Shown: one piece after another, positions 1 to 8,618 of the stretch
Numbering within the stretch: position 1 is the stretch's first letter
Layout of the letters: each line of letters opens with the position of its first letter
Source: Acidobacteriota bacterium
Lineage (GTDB): Bacteria > Acidobacteriota > Thermoanaerobaculia > Multivoradales > Multivoraceae
Length of the DNA stretch: 55,327 bases
Direction: 5' to 3'
NCBI GenBank assembly: GCA_028877275.1
Contig: JAPPFP010000007.1
Coordinates: forward strand, 1-55,327
Notes under the pieces: generated by a model
Seen by the model: only the letters and a program-made list of their open reading frames with translations
What the model was told of the DNA's origin: nothing
The model's database searches: none
Program-made: the position numbers and the translations under genes

Positions 1-29
1 CCCCGGCAGGCTAGACGTCGTCGTCGACC

Positions 30-1469
30 CTACTCGAGCGACCGGGCGCGATCACGGAGCATCGAGAAGGCCTCGGCCCGCGAGAGGCTGCTTCCGATCT
101 GGAGCCTGTAGGAGCTGCTCCAGTCCCCGTTCGCAGCGCTGTCTGTCTCGACGTAGGTTAGCGTGCTGCCGTTCTCCCAGACGACCACCGCTCCGGTGCC
201 GCTCGGCGAAACGAAGATCGTCGGCTCGCCTGTGCCAATCGTGGGCGCGACCCGCTCCGACTTCACCTGCAGTCGAGTGAGATGCTGGACGTAGCCGTCA
301 TCCACTTCTTGGGCCGCGGCGAGGAGGACGTGGGTCTGGCCGGCTTCGGCCCTTTCCAGGAGATCTCCTGCTTGAGCTCGGGCACCGAAGACGACGATGT
401 GAATTCGAGCGGCGCTCGAAACGCCCGTTAGACCGCCCTCGCTGCACAACTCCTCGGCGCGATCGATCAGGACGTTCTTGACGTCCTGCGCGAGAGGACT
501 CAGCACGCGGCTCTTGATCCGGCGGCCGAAGACCACGATATGTATCCGCGCTGCTTCAGCAACGCTGGTGATGGCACCGGAACCCTCATTCTGGATCCGT
601 GCGCAGAGATTCGAGGAATCGATGTGGTCCACCAGGCTGTCCGCCAGCTCAGAGAGCTCTGTCGCGGGAGTGGACAGTTCCAACTGAACGAGCGCGCCGG
701 TGGTGCCGTCGGCGAAACCGATGACGACGGCGTTCGTCTCAGCGCCCGCGTCGACCGTCGGAGCTGCCAGCAACTCGTCCGCTACATTGGCGCCAAACGG
801 GTCTGGGGCCCGCGACACATAGTCGTTCAGCCGGTGAACGCGGCGCCATGTGGAGGCGAGTTGGCCGTCGACCAGGACGACCGGGGCGTACATGACCCTC
901 TCGCCGTCCGCCGTACCTTCCGACCAGACGACGTGAAGGACCGTCCGGGTGCTCGATTCGCCCCCGCTTCTTCCGGCCAGCTCAAACCGATCATGGGTGA
1001 CGGCTAGACGCGGGGCCGACTTCTCGCTGTAGATGTTGCCGGAAACCTCGATCGTCGCGGACCACTCGCTGCCGTCGAACGATGCAAGGTTGATGCGGGT
1101 CAGGGTCGATGCGTTGCTGCTCGACCAGACGACATAGAGCCTGCCTGTGGAAGCGTCGAAGAACAGAGACGGCGTCCGGTCGCTGTCGGCCGTTTCGCTG
1201 CCAGGCACGACGTAGTTCTCGACCGTGCCCGACCCACGACGAACCTCCAGGCGGAGTACCTCGGCATCGGCCGAGACCTGGCTGCCCCCGGGGAACAGGT
1301 TGTCGTAGGTGCCGACGGCAACCTGGTAGACGTCACCGCCTTTTCCCAGTACCGCTGGACCGTCGAGGGAGTGCACGTCGACGGTCGCGAGCAGCAGCCC
1401 GAGCGTAGCGAGGACCACCGTGCGGCCAAGCCGGAAGTGGCCCGAGAACGTGTTGAGCAAGCTCTTCAT
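30..1469 (-). CDS. Exported beta-propeller-like protein, function unknown
   Basis: A 479-residue protein with a hydrophobic N-terminal segment (about residues 13-34, TVVLATLGLLLATVDVHS) that reads as a signal peptide. The rest is beta-rich, with recurring blocks such as LYVVWSSS, LHVVWSEG and AVVVWENG that resemble the strands of sialidase-like or BNR-type propellers. In the C-terminal half a decapeptide-like block (AARIHIVVFGRR, then AARIHIVVFGAR) occurs twice about 46 residues apart. The ATG at 1469 overlaps the TGA of the upstream TPR gene by one base (TGATG), with GAGGG four bases upstream, so the two genes are probably translated together; a GTG at 1472 is an alternative. I do not recognise a named family. 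Export is well supported, and the propeller fold is inference from the spacing of the VVW motifs. Confidence 0.7.
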   Translation of the reverse strand: MKSLLNTFSGHFRLGRTVVLATLGLLLATVDVHSLDGPAVLGKGGDVYQVAVGTYDNLFPGGSQVSADAEVLRLEVRRGSGTVENYVVPGSETADSDRTPSLFFDASTGRLYVVWSSSNASTLTRINLASFDGSEWSATIEVSGNIYSEKSAPRLAVTHDRFELAGRSGGESSTRTVLHVVWSEGTADGERVMYAPVVLVDGQLASTWRRVHRLNDYVSRAPDPFGANVADELLAAPTVDAGAETNAVVIGFADGTTGALVQLELSTPATELSELADSLVDHIDSSNLCARIQNEGSGAITSVAEAARIHIVVFGRRIKSRVLSPLAQDVKNVLIDRAEELCSEGGLTGVSSAARIHIVVFGARAQAGDLLERAEAGQTHVLLAAAQEVDDGYVQHLTRLQVKSERVAPTIGTGEPTIFVSPSGTGAVVVWENGSTLTYVETDSAANGDWSSSYRLQIGSSLSRAEAFSMLRDRARSLE

Positions 1470-2560
1470 CACGCCCTCAGATTCACCACTCGACGTAGGT
1501 CGACTGACATCAGTAGATCGGCCAGATCGGCCTGGTGGGGATAGAAGCGCTGCTCGAGTTCGGCAAAGCGCCTGCGTGCGGCCTGCTCGTCCCCTTCAAG
1601 CAGTGCCACATGGCCGAGCAAGTAGAGGGAGTTCTTGATGGTCACCGTGTCTTCGTAGCGCCTCGCCAGTTCAAGCGCGCGTTCCCCGTGACGCTTCGCT
1701 GAGGCGGACCGCTTTAGCTCAAGATGGGCGAAACACAGATCCATGTGCGGCAGCATGCTGTACTGAACCACGCCTTCCCGCCTGAAGGTGCGGAGACTGC
1801 GATAGATCAGGCGAAGCCCCTCTCGCATTCGACTCCTGCGGAGGGCTCTGGCTCGGACAGCACCGACGAGCAGGCAGTAGCCCAGGTTCCCCTCGGCACC
1901 CGCGACCCAGGTCGGTGGCGAGTTCTTCCTATGGCGAAGGGCCATCCGGTACTCGGCGGCTGCTTCGGCCTCATGGCCTTCGGCGACCAGGAGATTGCCC
2001 AGCAGGTTGTGCGAGAGGCCCGTCAGCCCTTGGCGCTCCACGTGCGCGGAGTGATGGTGGGAGAGCCGCGCATAGAAAACGGCTTTCCTGATTTGTCCCT
2101 CCAGTTCATGGCCGCGGGCCAAGGTGTAGGAAGCAAGCCACCGATTGTGGTCGTGGTTGCTGCCAAGCAGGATCCTCCGCAGTTCCGGCATGACGTCGGT
2201 GCCGTTCCCGAGTTCGGTTTCCGCAGCGGCCCAATCGCAGAGAGCCGTGTCGGCTCGGTCGGTGTCTCCCGACTCAGTTGCGATCTCCGCAGCTTGGCGG
2301 AAGAGAACCGCTGCTTCCCGGTAGGAGCCGCTGTTACCCAGCTCACGAGCGCGCTCCCTCAGCGACTCGAAGTCCTCGGCCGCATCCACCACGCACGCCT
2401 CCGTCTCGGGCGCGGAAACACGCTCCGGGACAAACGCCGGCTCAGGCGACGAGCGGAAGGGAACAACTGTCGCGGTCACTAGACGGTCGATTCTACACGA
2501 AGGAGCATGGAGTCGAAGCTCCGAAGTACACGGAACGCCACGGACCGCTCTCCGCTCCAC
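1469..2560 (-). CDS. TPR-repeat protein
   Basis: A 363-residue protein made mainly of helical tetratricopeptide-like pairs, for example GNSGSYREAAVLFRQAAEIA and LLVAEGHEAEAAAEYRMALR. There is no obvious signal peptide, so it is probably cytoplasmic. The start is uncertain: GTG at 2560 is preceded by GAGGGAAG, while an internal GTG at 2479 begins the part without low-complexity residues. Its stop overlaps the start of the exported propeller-like gene, suggesting that the TPR protein scaffolds or regulates that partner. A -10-like TAGGAT lies at 2626-2621 on this strand, about 60 bases upstream. No enzymatic motif is visible. The TPR assignment is solid; the role is unknown. Confidence 0.7.
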   Translation of the reverse strand: MERRAVRGVPCTSELRLHAPSCRIDRLVTATVVPFRSSPEPAFVPERVSAPETEACVVDAAEDFESLRERARELGNSGSYREAAVLFRQAAEIATESGDTDRADTALCDWAAAETELGNGTDVMPELRRILLGSNHDHNRWLASYTLARGHELEGQIRKAVFYARLSHHHSAHVERQGLTGLSHNLLGNLLVAEGHEAEAAAEYRMALRHRKNSPPTWVAGAEGNLGYCLLVGAVRARALRRSRMREGLRLIYRSLRTFRREGVVQYSMLPHMDLCFAHLELKRSASAKRHGERALELARRYEDTVTIKNSLYLLGHVALLEGDEQAARRRFAELEQRFYPHQADLADLLMSVDLRRVVNLRA

Positions 2561-2623
2561 CGCTTCCCTCGATGCCCGCGCGACGAGGGCGCTTCGCGAA
2601 ACCGGGAACGGCGCTCGCCAATC

Positions 2624-4480
2624 CTACACGTCCAGGCCGACCTGGCGCATCAGATCGAGGGCGTTGCTGCGGGTGACGGTGCCCTCGCGAAGACGGTAGT
2701 CGAAGTGGATCCTGCCGTCCTCCAGCCGGTCCTGGAAGTGGACGTTGCGGAGCCGGGACGAGGCCGTGTCGTCGGCGATGCCGGCGAGAGCCAGATCGTG
2801 GGTGGTCACGAGCCCGATCGCGCCGCGATCGAGCAGACCGCGGATCAGGGCTTCGGCGCCCGCTTTCCGATCGTGGGAGTTCGTCCCGTGGAGGATCTCG
2901 TCGAAGAGAAACAGGACGGGCATGGGCGCGGCGGTCAGGTCGAGTACGGACTTGAGCTTCGTGATCTCGGCATAGAACCGCGACTGGCCCTCGGCGAGGG
3001 AGTCGTGGAGCTGAATCGAGGAGCCGATGGCGAGCGGCGTGAGCCGAAGCGACCGCGCCCGCACCGGCGCGCCGGCCAGGGCCAGCGCCACGTTCGTGCC
3101 GACGGTCCTGAGCAGGGTGCTCTTGCCGGACATGTTCGAGCCACTGACGATGAGCGCCTGAGGTGTCTGTCCGGCTTCCGCATCCGCGGAGTCGGTTGCG
3201 AGGACGATGTCGTTCGGCACGCACACCGGCTCGGGCAGCAGGGGATGTCCCAGGCTGGTTCCCACCAGCACGGCACGGTGGTCCCCGCTCGGCGCGACGA
3301 CCGTCGGGAAGATGTCCCCGGGGCGTTCGAACGCGTGGGACGCGAGACTGGCCAGGGCTTCGATTTCGGCGACCGCGCGCAGCCATGGCCCTGCCCGGTC
3401 GCCGTACCGGCGACGCCAGGAGTCGATCGCATAGGCGACCTGGGGCGTCCACAGCAGTAGTAGTCCGAAGGGGACGAAGAGCGCGTTGCGCATCGAGTCG
3501 AGCAGGTCGACGAGGCGCCGCAGCCGGCTGGCGCTGGTGGCGGCTGTCGTTCCATCCTCGTTCCCGAGCTCCGGCGCCAGCTCGACCAGGAGAGGACTCT
3601 CGAAGCGTTCGCGCTCGACGAGCTCCAGCAGGACGGCGAGCAGGTTCAGGTCCCTGCTCGCGCGGGCCACGCCGGCGACGGCGGCCGTCAGGCGCCGGCG
3701 GACAGAGAGACTCCAGAGGATCTCCAGTACTGCCGCGGCCAGGAAGGGTGACGGTCCCCAACCCCACAGCAGCCATCCGGTGAGGGTGAGCACATTGACG
3801 GCCGCGGCCAGTGCCAGCAACGTCCTGACGAGCGCCCTGCCCCGGGCGCCGCCGGGGAGGTCGCCTGAGGTGCTCCGTTTCGCCCAGTCTGCCAGCGCCG
3901 CCGGATCGAGTTCGCTGCGCGCGGCGACTCCCCGAACGGCGAGGCGCTCGCGGAAGCCGATCCGGGGCGCCAGCTCCTTCACGGCCTCCTGACGCCTTCG
4001 CACGATCTCGGGCGTCGCCGGCGCAAGCAACCAGGCCGCCAGGAGCTCGTCACCGCCGCGGGTGCGTGAGCGGCTCAGCATCTGGAACAGGGAATCGGGG
4101 CCGAAGAGGTCGAGGTCTTCCGCGTAGAGGTGCCCGGCGTGACCGGCGGCCACGCGTGAACCGGCGTCGCCGCCCTGCCGCCAGTCACCGTCCAGCCGGG
4201 CGAGTGACTGACGGTAGAAGGTCCGGCTCCGTTCCAGTCGCGTCACGCGGCGTACGACTCGCTCGTGAAGGACGACCAGCGCCACAAAGAGCAGCGCCGG
4301 TATGGCGGCCACGAACAGGGGAAGCAGCTTCTCCTGAATCGACAGCCAGGCCAGGACCGCCAGGAGCAGGATGGCGGCCAGCCGCGACCACGAGACCGCC
4401 CGCTCGATCCGCCGGGCTCTCCGCAGTTCTCCGTCGCGCTGCGCCGCGCGGCGTTCGCAGATCGAACGCGGGTCCTTCAC
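2624..4480 (-). CDS. Membrane-anchored MutS-like ATPase
   Basis: 618 residues from a GTG at 4480, 14 bases after the stop of the upstream serine hydrolase gene. The N-terminus carries two adjacent hydrophobic segments (about residues 33-72), and there is another around 220-260. The C-terminal 180 residues form a MutS-type ABC ATPase: Walker A GSNMSGKST at 447-455, a glycine/serine-rich signature region near 495-500, Walker B LFLFDEILHGTN at about 523-534 and the switch histidine in TTHD at 561. The MutS mismatch-recognition and connector domains are missing; only a partial lever/core-like helical region is present. This matches the short, membrane-associated MutS-related proteins of several Gram-negative phyla, not canonical mismatch repair MutS. 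A membrane-linked DNA or nucleic-acid ATPase role is inference. Confidence 0.8.
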   Translation of the reverse strand: MKDPRSICERRAAQRDGELRRARRIERAVSWSRLAAILLLAVLAWLSIQEKLLPLFVAAIPALLFVALVVLHERVVRRVTRLERSRTFYRQSLARLDGDWRQGGDAGSRVAAGHAGHLYAEDLDLFGPDSLFQMLSRSRTRGGDELLAAWLLAPATPEIVRRRQEAVKELAPRIGFRERLAVRGVAARSELDPAALADWAKRSTSGDLPGGARGRALVRTLLALAAAVNVLTLTGWLLWGWGPSPFLAAAVLEILWSLSVRRRLTAAVAGVARASRDLNLLAVLLELVERERFESPLLVELAPELGNEDGTTAATSASRLRRLVDLLDSMRNALFVPFGLLLLWTPQVAYAIDSWRRRYGDRAGPWLRAVAEIEALASLASHAFERPGDIFPTVVAPSGDHRAVLVGTSLGHPLLPEPVCVPNDIVLATDSADAEAGQTPQALIVSGSNMSGKSTLLRTVGTNVALALAGAPVRARSLRLTPLAIGSSIQLHDSLAEGQSRFYAEITKLKSVLDLTAAPMPVLFLFDEILHGTNSHDRKAGAEALIRGLLDRGAIGLVTTHDLALAGIADDTASSRLRNVHFQDRLEDGRIHFDYRLREGTVTRSNALDLMRQVGLDV

Positions 4481-4494
4481 CGTGCCGCCGGCGC

Positions 4495-5754
4495 TCAGGT
4501 GAGCGCCGGATAGACGATCGACTTGAGGTGGCCCCGGAAGTTGAACGTGCCCGACATCCAGAACTGGACCATGAAGATGACGATCAGGTCCTCCTTCGGG
4601 TCGATCCAGAAGGCCGTGCTCGCTGCGCCGCCCCAGCCGTACTCGCCGACCGAGCCGATCGCCTGGGCGACCGCGAGGTCGAGGGTGACCGAGACGCCGA
4701 GACCGAAGCCGACTCCCTCGTAGGTCGTCTCGCTGAAGGTGCCGACCGCCAGGTCGGTCAGGTCGCTGCCGCTCGGCAGGTGGTTCATCGTCATCAGTTC
4801 CACCGTCTTGCGGCCGAGGATGCGCGTGTTCTCCAGCGTGCCGCCGCCCAGCATCATCTGGCAGAAGCGGTAGTAGTCGTGCATCGTCGATACGAGTCCG
4901 CCGCCACCCGAGAAGAAGCTGACCTCGCCGGTGTAGTGGCTGGTCAGGGGATCGTCGAGCAGGACCAGCTTCTTGTTCCGGTCCCGCCGGTAGTTGGCGG
5001 CGAAGCGGTCGACCTTGTCCGCGGGCACCGTGAAGCCGGTGTCGACCATGCCCAGGGGCCCGGTGATGTGATCCTGCAGGTACTCGTCGAATGGCTGGCC
5101 GGAGAAGACCTCGACCAGGTAGGCGAGCACGTCCGTGGCGACGGAGTAGTTCCAGGCGTCGCCGGGCGAGAACTCGAGCGGCAGATCGGCGAGTTGCTCG
5201 ATCATCTGGCGGAGGCTGCCGCCGGCATGCGGTCCGCCGACGCCGAGCTCGCGATACGCGGCATCGACGTTCGTGCGCTCCATGAACCCGTAGGTCAGCC
5301 CCGACTGGTGCGTGAACAGGTCGCGGATCGTCATCGGGCGATCGACCGGTCGAGTGAGGAAGGTCGGGTGGTTGCCACTCTCGAAGACCCTGAGATCCCG
5401 CCACTCGGGGATGAACTTCCGGACGGGGTCGTCTAGCTGGAAGTGGCCCTGTTCGTAGAGCTGCAGCAGGGCGACCGAGGTGATCGGCTTGGTCATCGAG
5501 TAGATGCGGAAGATCGTGTCGGTCCGCATGGCGCGGCCGCGCTCGCGGTCCATCAGACCCTGCGCCGAGAGGTATGCCGGCTTGCCGCCCCGGGCGACCA
5601 GGGTGAGACAGCCCGCGATCTTCTCCGGCTCGAAGTAGCGGCGCCGCAGATGATCGTCGATGCGGGCCAACTGCGCGGCGTTCAGGCCGACCTCTTCGGG
5701 TCGAACGATGTCGAGCTCGGGTGGTGCTGAAACGAGGACGGGTCGGGCCGGCAT
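4495..5754 (-). CDS. Serine hydrolase, beta-lactamase (class C/DD-peptidase) family
   Basis: A 419-residue protein starting at ATG 5754 with a strong GGAGG seven bases upstream. It carries the penicillin-recognising hydrolase motifs: SMTK at 86-89 (nucleophile Ser and general-base Lys), YSV at 203-205 and a C-terminal WGG in the motif GEYGWGGAAST in place of KTG. No signal peptide is visible, so it is probably cytoplasmic. These proteins are usually esterases or peptidases and often lack true beta-lactamase activity; the WGG third motif fits the esterase-like (EstB-like) branch. It is divergent from the ABC importer and may share a transcript with the MutS-like gene 14 bases downstream, although a functional link is not obvious. 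Confidence 0.88.
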   Translation of the reverse strand: MPARPVLVSAPPELDIVRPEEVGLNAAQLARIDDHLRRRYFEPEKIAGCLTLVARGGKPAYLSAQGLMDRERGRAMRTDTIFRIYSMTKPITSVALLQLYEQGHFQLDDPVRKFIPEWRDLRVFESGNHPTFLTRPVDRPMTIRDLFTHQSGLTYGFMERTNVDAAYRELGVGGPHAGGSLRQMIEQLADLPLEFSPGDAWNYSVATDVLAYLVEVFSGQPFDEYLQDHITGPLGMVDTGFTVPADKVDRFAANYRRDRNKKLVLLDDPLTSHYTGEVSFFSGGGGLVSTMHDYYRFCQMMLGGGTLENTRILGRKTVELMTMNHLPSGSDLTDLAVGTFSETTYEGVGFGLGVSVTLDLAVAQAIGSVGEYGWGGAASTAFWIDPKEDLIVIFMVQFWMSGTFNFRGHLKSIVYPALT

Positions 5755-5831
5755 GGAGGATCCTCCGCTTGGCGGTCGGTCGACTGGCTGCGGCGGGGCG
5801 ATCTTTGCAGATGGCGGAACGGTGTGGCGCA

Positions 5832-5837
5832 TACAAT
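5832..5837 (+). promoter_or_regulatory. -10-like hexamer TACAAT, candidate leaderless promoter
   Basis: TACAAT ends nine bases before the GTG at 5847 chosen as the livG start. A transcript starting 6-8 bases downstream of this hexamer would begin at or next to the start codon, giving a leaderless mRNA. No convincing -35 hexamer is seen at 16-18 bases. Confidence 0.45.
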
Positions 5838-5846
5838 CGCGCAGCC

Positions 5847-6662
5847 GTGGCCCAAGCCCAAGCCCAGGAGCCCTTGGCCTCGACCTGTCTCGAGGTCAAC
5901 GGCGTCACGCTCTCGTTCGGCGGCGTCCACGCGCTGGACGATGTCGCCCTGGATGTACGCCACGGCGAGGTGTTCGCGATCATCGGGCCGAACGGCGCCG
6001 GCAAGACTTCCCTCCTCAACTCGATCAGCGGCCTCTACCGGCCCCAGCAGGGCTCGATCACCTACACGCCGGCGCCGGAGGCGGCGCCGGTCTCGCTCGT
6101 TGGCCGCGCGCCCCACAAGGTGGCCCAGGTCGGCATCGCCCGGTCGTTCCAGAACATCGAACTCTTCCGCGGCATGACGGTGCTCGAGAACCTGATGCTG
6201 GGGCGGCACATCCACATGCGCGGCAACGTTCTCAGCTGTGGCGTCTACTGGGGTCCGCAGCGCCGTGAGGAGATCCGGCACCGGGCCGCGGTGGAGGACG
6301 TGATCGACTTCCTGGAGATCGAGAACCTGCGCCATCAGGCGGTCGGCACCCTTGCCTACGGTCTGCAGAAGCGCGTGGAGCTCGCCCGCGCGCTGGCGCT
6401 CGATCCCAAGCTGCTCCTGCTCGACGAACCGATGGCGGGAATGAACGTGGAGGAGAAGGAGGACATGGCCCGCTTCGTCCTCGACGTGAACGAGGAGTGG
6501 GGCGTGACGACCGTCCTGATCGAGCACGACATGGGAGTCGTCATGGACCTCTCGGACCGCGTCGCGGTGCTCGATTTCGGCCGATCGATCGCCTGCGGCA
6601 CGCCGGACGAGGTGCGCGCCGATCCCGCCGTGATTCACGCGTATCTGGGGGACGCCGAATGA
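5847..6662 (+). CDS. livG: Branched-chain amino acid-type ABC transporter ATP-binding protein (LivG)
   Basis: 271 residues. Walker A GPNGAGKTS, the LivG-specific signature AYGLQKRVELARAL in place of LSGGQ, Walker B LLLLDEPMAGMN and the H-loop IEHDMGVVM are all present in order. It powers uptake together with LivF by driving the LivHM channel from the cytoplasmic face. The GTG at 5847 is preferred because a TACAAT -10 element sits at 5832-5837; an in-frame ATG at 5811 would lie upstream of that transcription start. The stop overlaps the acyl-CoA synthetase start (ATGA), so the two are translationally coupled. Family assignment is certain; the cargo is not, because such importers also carry amides, aromatic acids and other small organic acids. 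Confidence 0.92.
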   Translation: MAQAQAQEPLASTCLEVNGVTLSFGGVHALDDVALDVRHGEVFAIIGPNGAGKTSLLNSISGLYRPQQGSITYTPAPEAAPVSLVGRAPHKVAQVGIARSFQNIELFRGMTVLENLMLGRHIHMRGNVLSCGVYWGPQRREEIRHRAAVEDVIDFLEIENLRHQAVGTLAYGLQKRVELARALALDPKLLLLDEPMAGMNVEEKEDMARFVLDVNEEWGVTTVLIEHDMGVVMDLSDRVAVLDFGRSIACGTPDEVRADPAVIHAYLGDAE

Positions 6663-8608
6663 CCGCGCTGGCGGAACTGCCGCGAGACGCGGACACGATG
6701 CCCAAGCTGCTGCTCCGGAATGCCCGCGAGCGAGGCGGCGAAGCGGCGCTCCGTGAGAAGGAGTTCGGCATCTGGCAGAGCTTCACCTGGGCGCAGTACG
6801 CCGAGCGGGTCAGGAACTTCGCCCGCGGCCTGGTCGAACTCGGACTCGAGCCGGGCGACATCGTCGCCGTGCTGGGCGACAACCGGCCCGAGTGGCTGAT
6901 TGCCCAGCTCGCGTCCCAGGCGGTCGGCGCACGCTCCCTGGGCGTCTACCAGGACTCCGTGGCCAGCGAAGTGCAGTACCTGGTCGAGTTCGCGGGCGCC
7001 CGTTTCGTCATCGCCGAGGACCAGGAGCAGGTCGACAAGCTGCTGGAGGTCTGGGACGAGTTGAGCGGCGCCGCTGAAGGGGACGGGCAGGGCATCGCGA
7101 ACGTCATCTACTACGACCCCCGCGGACTCGGTGCCTACCCGCACGAGTTCCTGCTCGGCTTCTCCGAGGTGGAGAAGATCGGGCAGTCCGCCACGAGCAG
7201 CACCGCGGACGACTTCGAACGCTGGGTCGACGCCACGACCGCCGACGACGTGGCCCTGCTGTCGACCACCTCCGGTACCACCGGCAAGCCGAAGCTGGCG
7301 ATGCTCTCGCACCGCAACCTGCTGACCATGGCCCACAGCTTTCAGAGCATCGATCCGATGCGGAGCGACGACGAGTTCGTCTCCTTCCTGCCGCTGGCGT
7401 GGATCGGCGAGCAGATGATCGGCGCGGCCTGCGGCATGCTGGTCGGTTTCACCATGAACTTCCCGGAAGAGCCGGAGACGGTGCAGCACGACATCCGAGA
7501 GATCGGACCGCACATGATGTTCTCGCCGCCCCGCATCTGGGAGAACATGGTGTCCGACGTCCAGGTACGGATCGAGGACTCCTCCTGGCTCAAGCGCAGG
7601 ATCTACAACTGGGCGCTGGGCGTCGGTTACAGAGCGGCCGACACGCGGCTGGCGGAGGGCGGTCTGCCCAGGCTGCTGGCCGTGCAGAACTGGATCGCGA
7701 ACGCCTGCTGCTTCTTCTGGTTGCGCGACAAGCTCGGGGTGCGGCGAATCCGGCGCGCCTACACGGGCGGCGCGGCGCTCGGGCCCGACATCTTCCGCTT
7801 CTTCCACGCCATCGGCGTGAACCTGAAGCAGATCTACGGCCAGACGGAGGTGTCCGGGATTTCGGTGGCGCACCGCGACGACGACATCAAGTTCCAGACG
7901 GTCGGCACGCCGGTCCCCGGGGCGGAGGTCAGGCTCGGCGAAGGCGGCGAGATCCTGACCAGGAGTCCGTCCGTTTTCCTCGGCTACTACAACAACGAGG
8001 AGGCCACCGAAGAGGCGCTTCGCGACGGCTGGCTCTACTCCGGCGACGCCGGCTACATGGACGACGACGGGCATTTGATCGTCATCGACCGCAAGAAGGA
8101 CGTGATGGAGCTGCACGACGGAACGCAGTTCTCGCCGCAGTTCATCGAGAACAAGCTGAAGTTCAGCCCCTACATCAAGGAGGCGGTCGTGTTCGGCGGC
8201 GGCGACTACCCGTTCGTCACCTCGTTGATCACGATCGACTTCGCCAACGCGGGGAAGTGGGCCGAACGCCGCCAGATCCCGTACACCACGTTCACGGACC
8301 TCGCCCAGAAGCCGGAGATCTACGAGCTGGTGCTGGAGCACACGGCCGGCATCAACGGTGATCTGCCGGAGTCGGCCCGCATCCAGCGCCTGCTGCTGCT
8401 GCACAAGGAACTGGACGCGGACGACGAGGAGTTGACCCGCACCCGCAAGGTGCGGCGGCGTTTCATCGCCGACCGGTACCGCCTGCTCGTCAATGCGCTC
8501 TACGGCGGCGACGAGGCGGTCGAGATCGAGAACGAGATCACCTACCAGGACGGCACGACCGCGGTCCTGCAGACCCGGCTGCGGATCGCCGCGCCTGCGA
8601 CCGCCTGA
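6659..8608 (+). CDS. Long-chain acyl-CoA synthetase (AMP-forming)
   Basis: 649 residues of the ANL superfamily. The phosphate-binding motif STTSGTTGKPKLAMLSHRN lies near residues 203-221, followed by IYGQTEVSG and the hinge motif YSGDAGYMDDDGHLIVIDRKKD. It activates a carboxylic acid to an acyl-adenylate and then to a CoA thioester. The N-terminal region resembles the FadD15/ACSBG type of fatty-acyl ligase. The start ATG overlaps the livG stop, and livH follows after a ten-base gap, so this enzyme is embedded inside the importer operon. Such placement recurs in other bacteria and suggests that the imported substrate, or a product of it, is trapped as a CoA ester; that link is inference. The exact acyl substrate cannot be read from the sequence. 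Confidence 0.88.
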   Translation: MTALAELPRDADTMPKLLLRNARERGGEAALREKEFGIWQSFTWAQYAERVRNFARGLVELGLEPGDIVAVLGDNRPEWLIAQLASQAVGARSLGVYQDSVASEVQYLVEFAGARFVIAEDQEQVDKLLEVWDELSGAAEGDGQGIANVIYYDPRGLGAYPHEFLLGFSEVEKIGQSATSSTADDFERWVDATTADDVALLSTTSGTTGKPKLAMLSHRNLLTMAHSFQSIDPMRSDDEFVSFLPLAWIGEQMIGAACGMLVGFTMNFPEEPETVQHDIREIGPHMMFSPPRIWENMVSDVQVRIEDSSWLKRRIYNWALGVGYRAADTRLAEGGLPRLLAVQNWIANACCFFWLRDKLGVRRIRRAYTGGAALGPDIFRFFHAIGVNLKQIYGQTEVSGISVAHRDDDIKFQTVGTPVPGAEVRLGEGGEILTRSPSVFLGYYNNEEATEEALRDGWLYSGDAGYMDDDGHLIVIDRKKDVMELHDGTQFSPQFIENKLKFSPYIKEAVVFGGGDYPFVTSLITIDFANAGKWAERRQIPYTTFTDLAQKPEIYELVLEHTAGINGDLPESARIQRLLLLHKELDADDEELTRTRKVRRRFIADRYRLLVNALYGGDEAVEIENEITYQDGTTAVLQTRLRIAAPATA

Positions 8609-8618
8609 GGAGGGGACG

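Noticed and set aside
1..29. End of another gene before base 30
   Set aside because: Only 29 bases are available and no frame gives a recognisable peptide.
2624..6019. One 1131-codon frame spanning the MutS-like gene and the serine hydrolase region
   Set aside because: The upstream two-fifths is an out-of-frame shadow of the serine hydrolase, with arginine/proline-rich nonsense protein; the real gene starts at GTG 4480.
6635..8404. 589-codon minus-strand frame opposite the acyl-CoA synthetase
   Set aside because: Shadow frame; composition is typical of reverse-complement translation in high-GC DNA.
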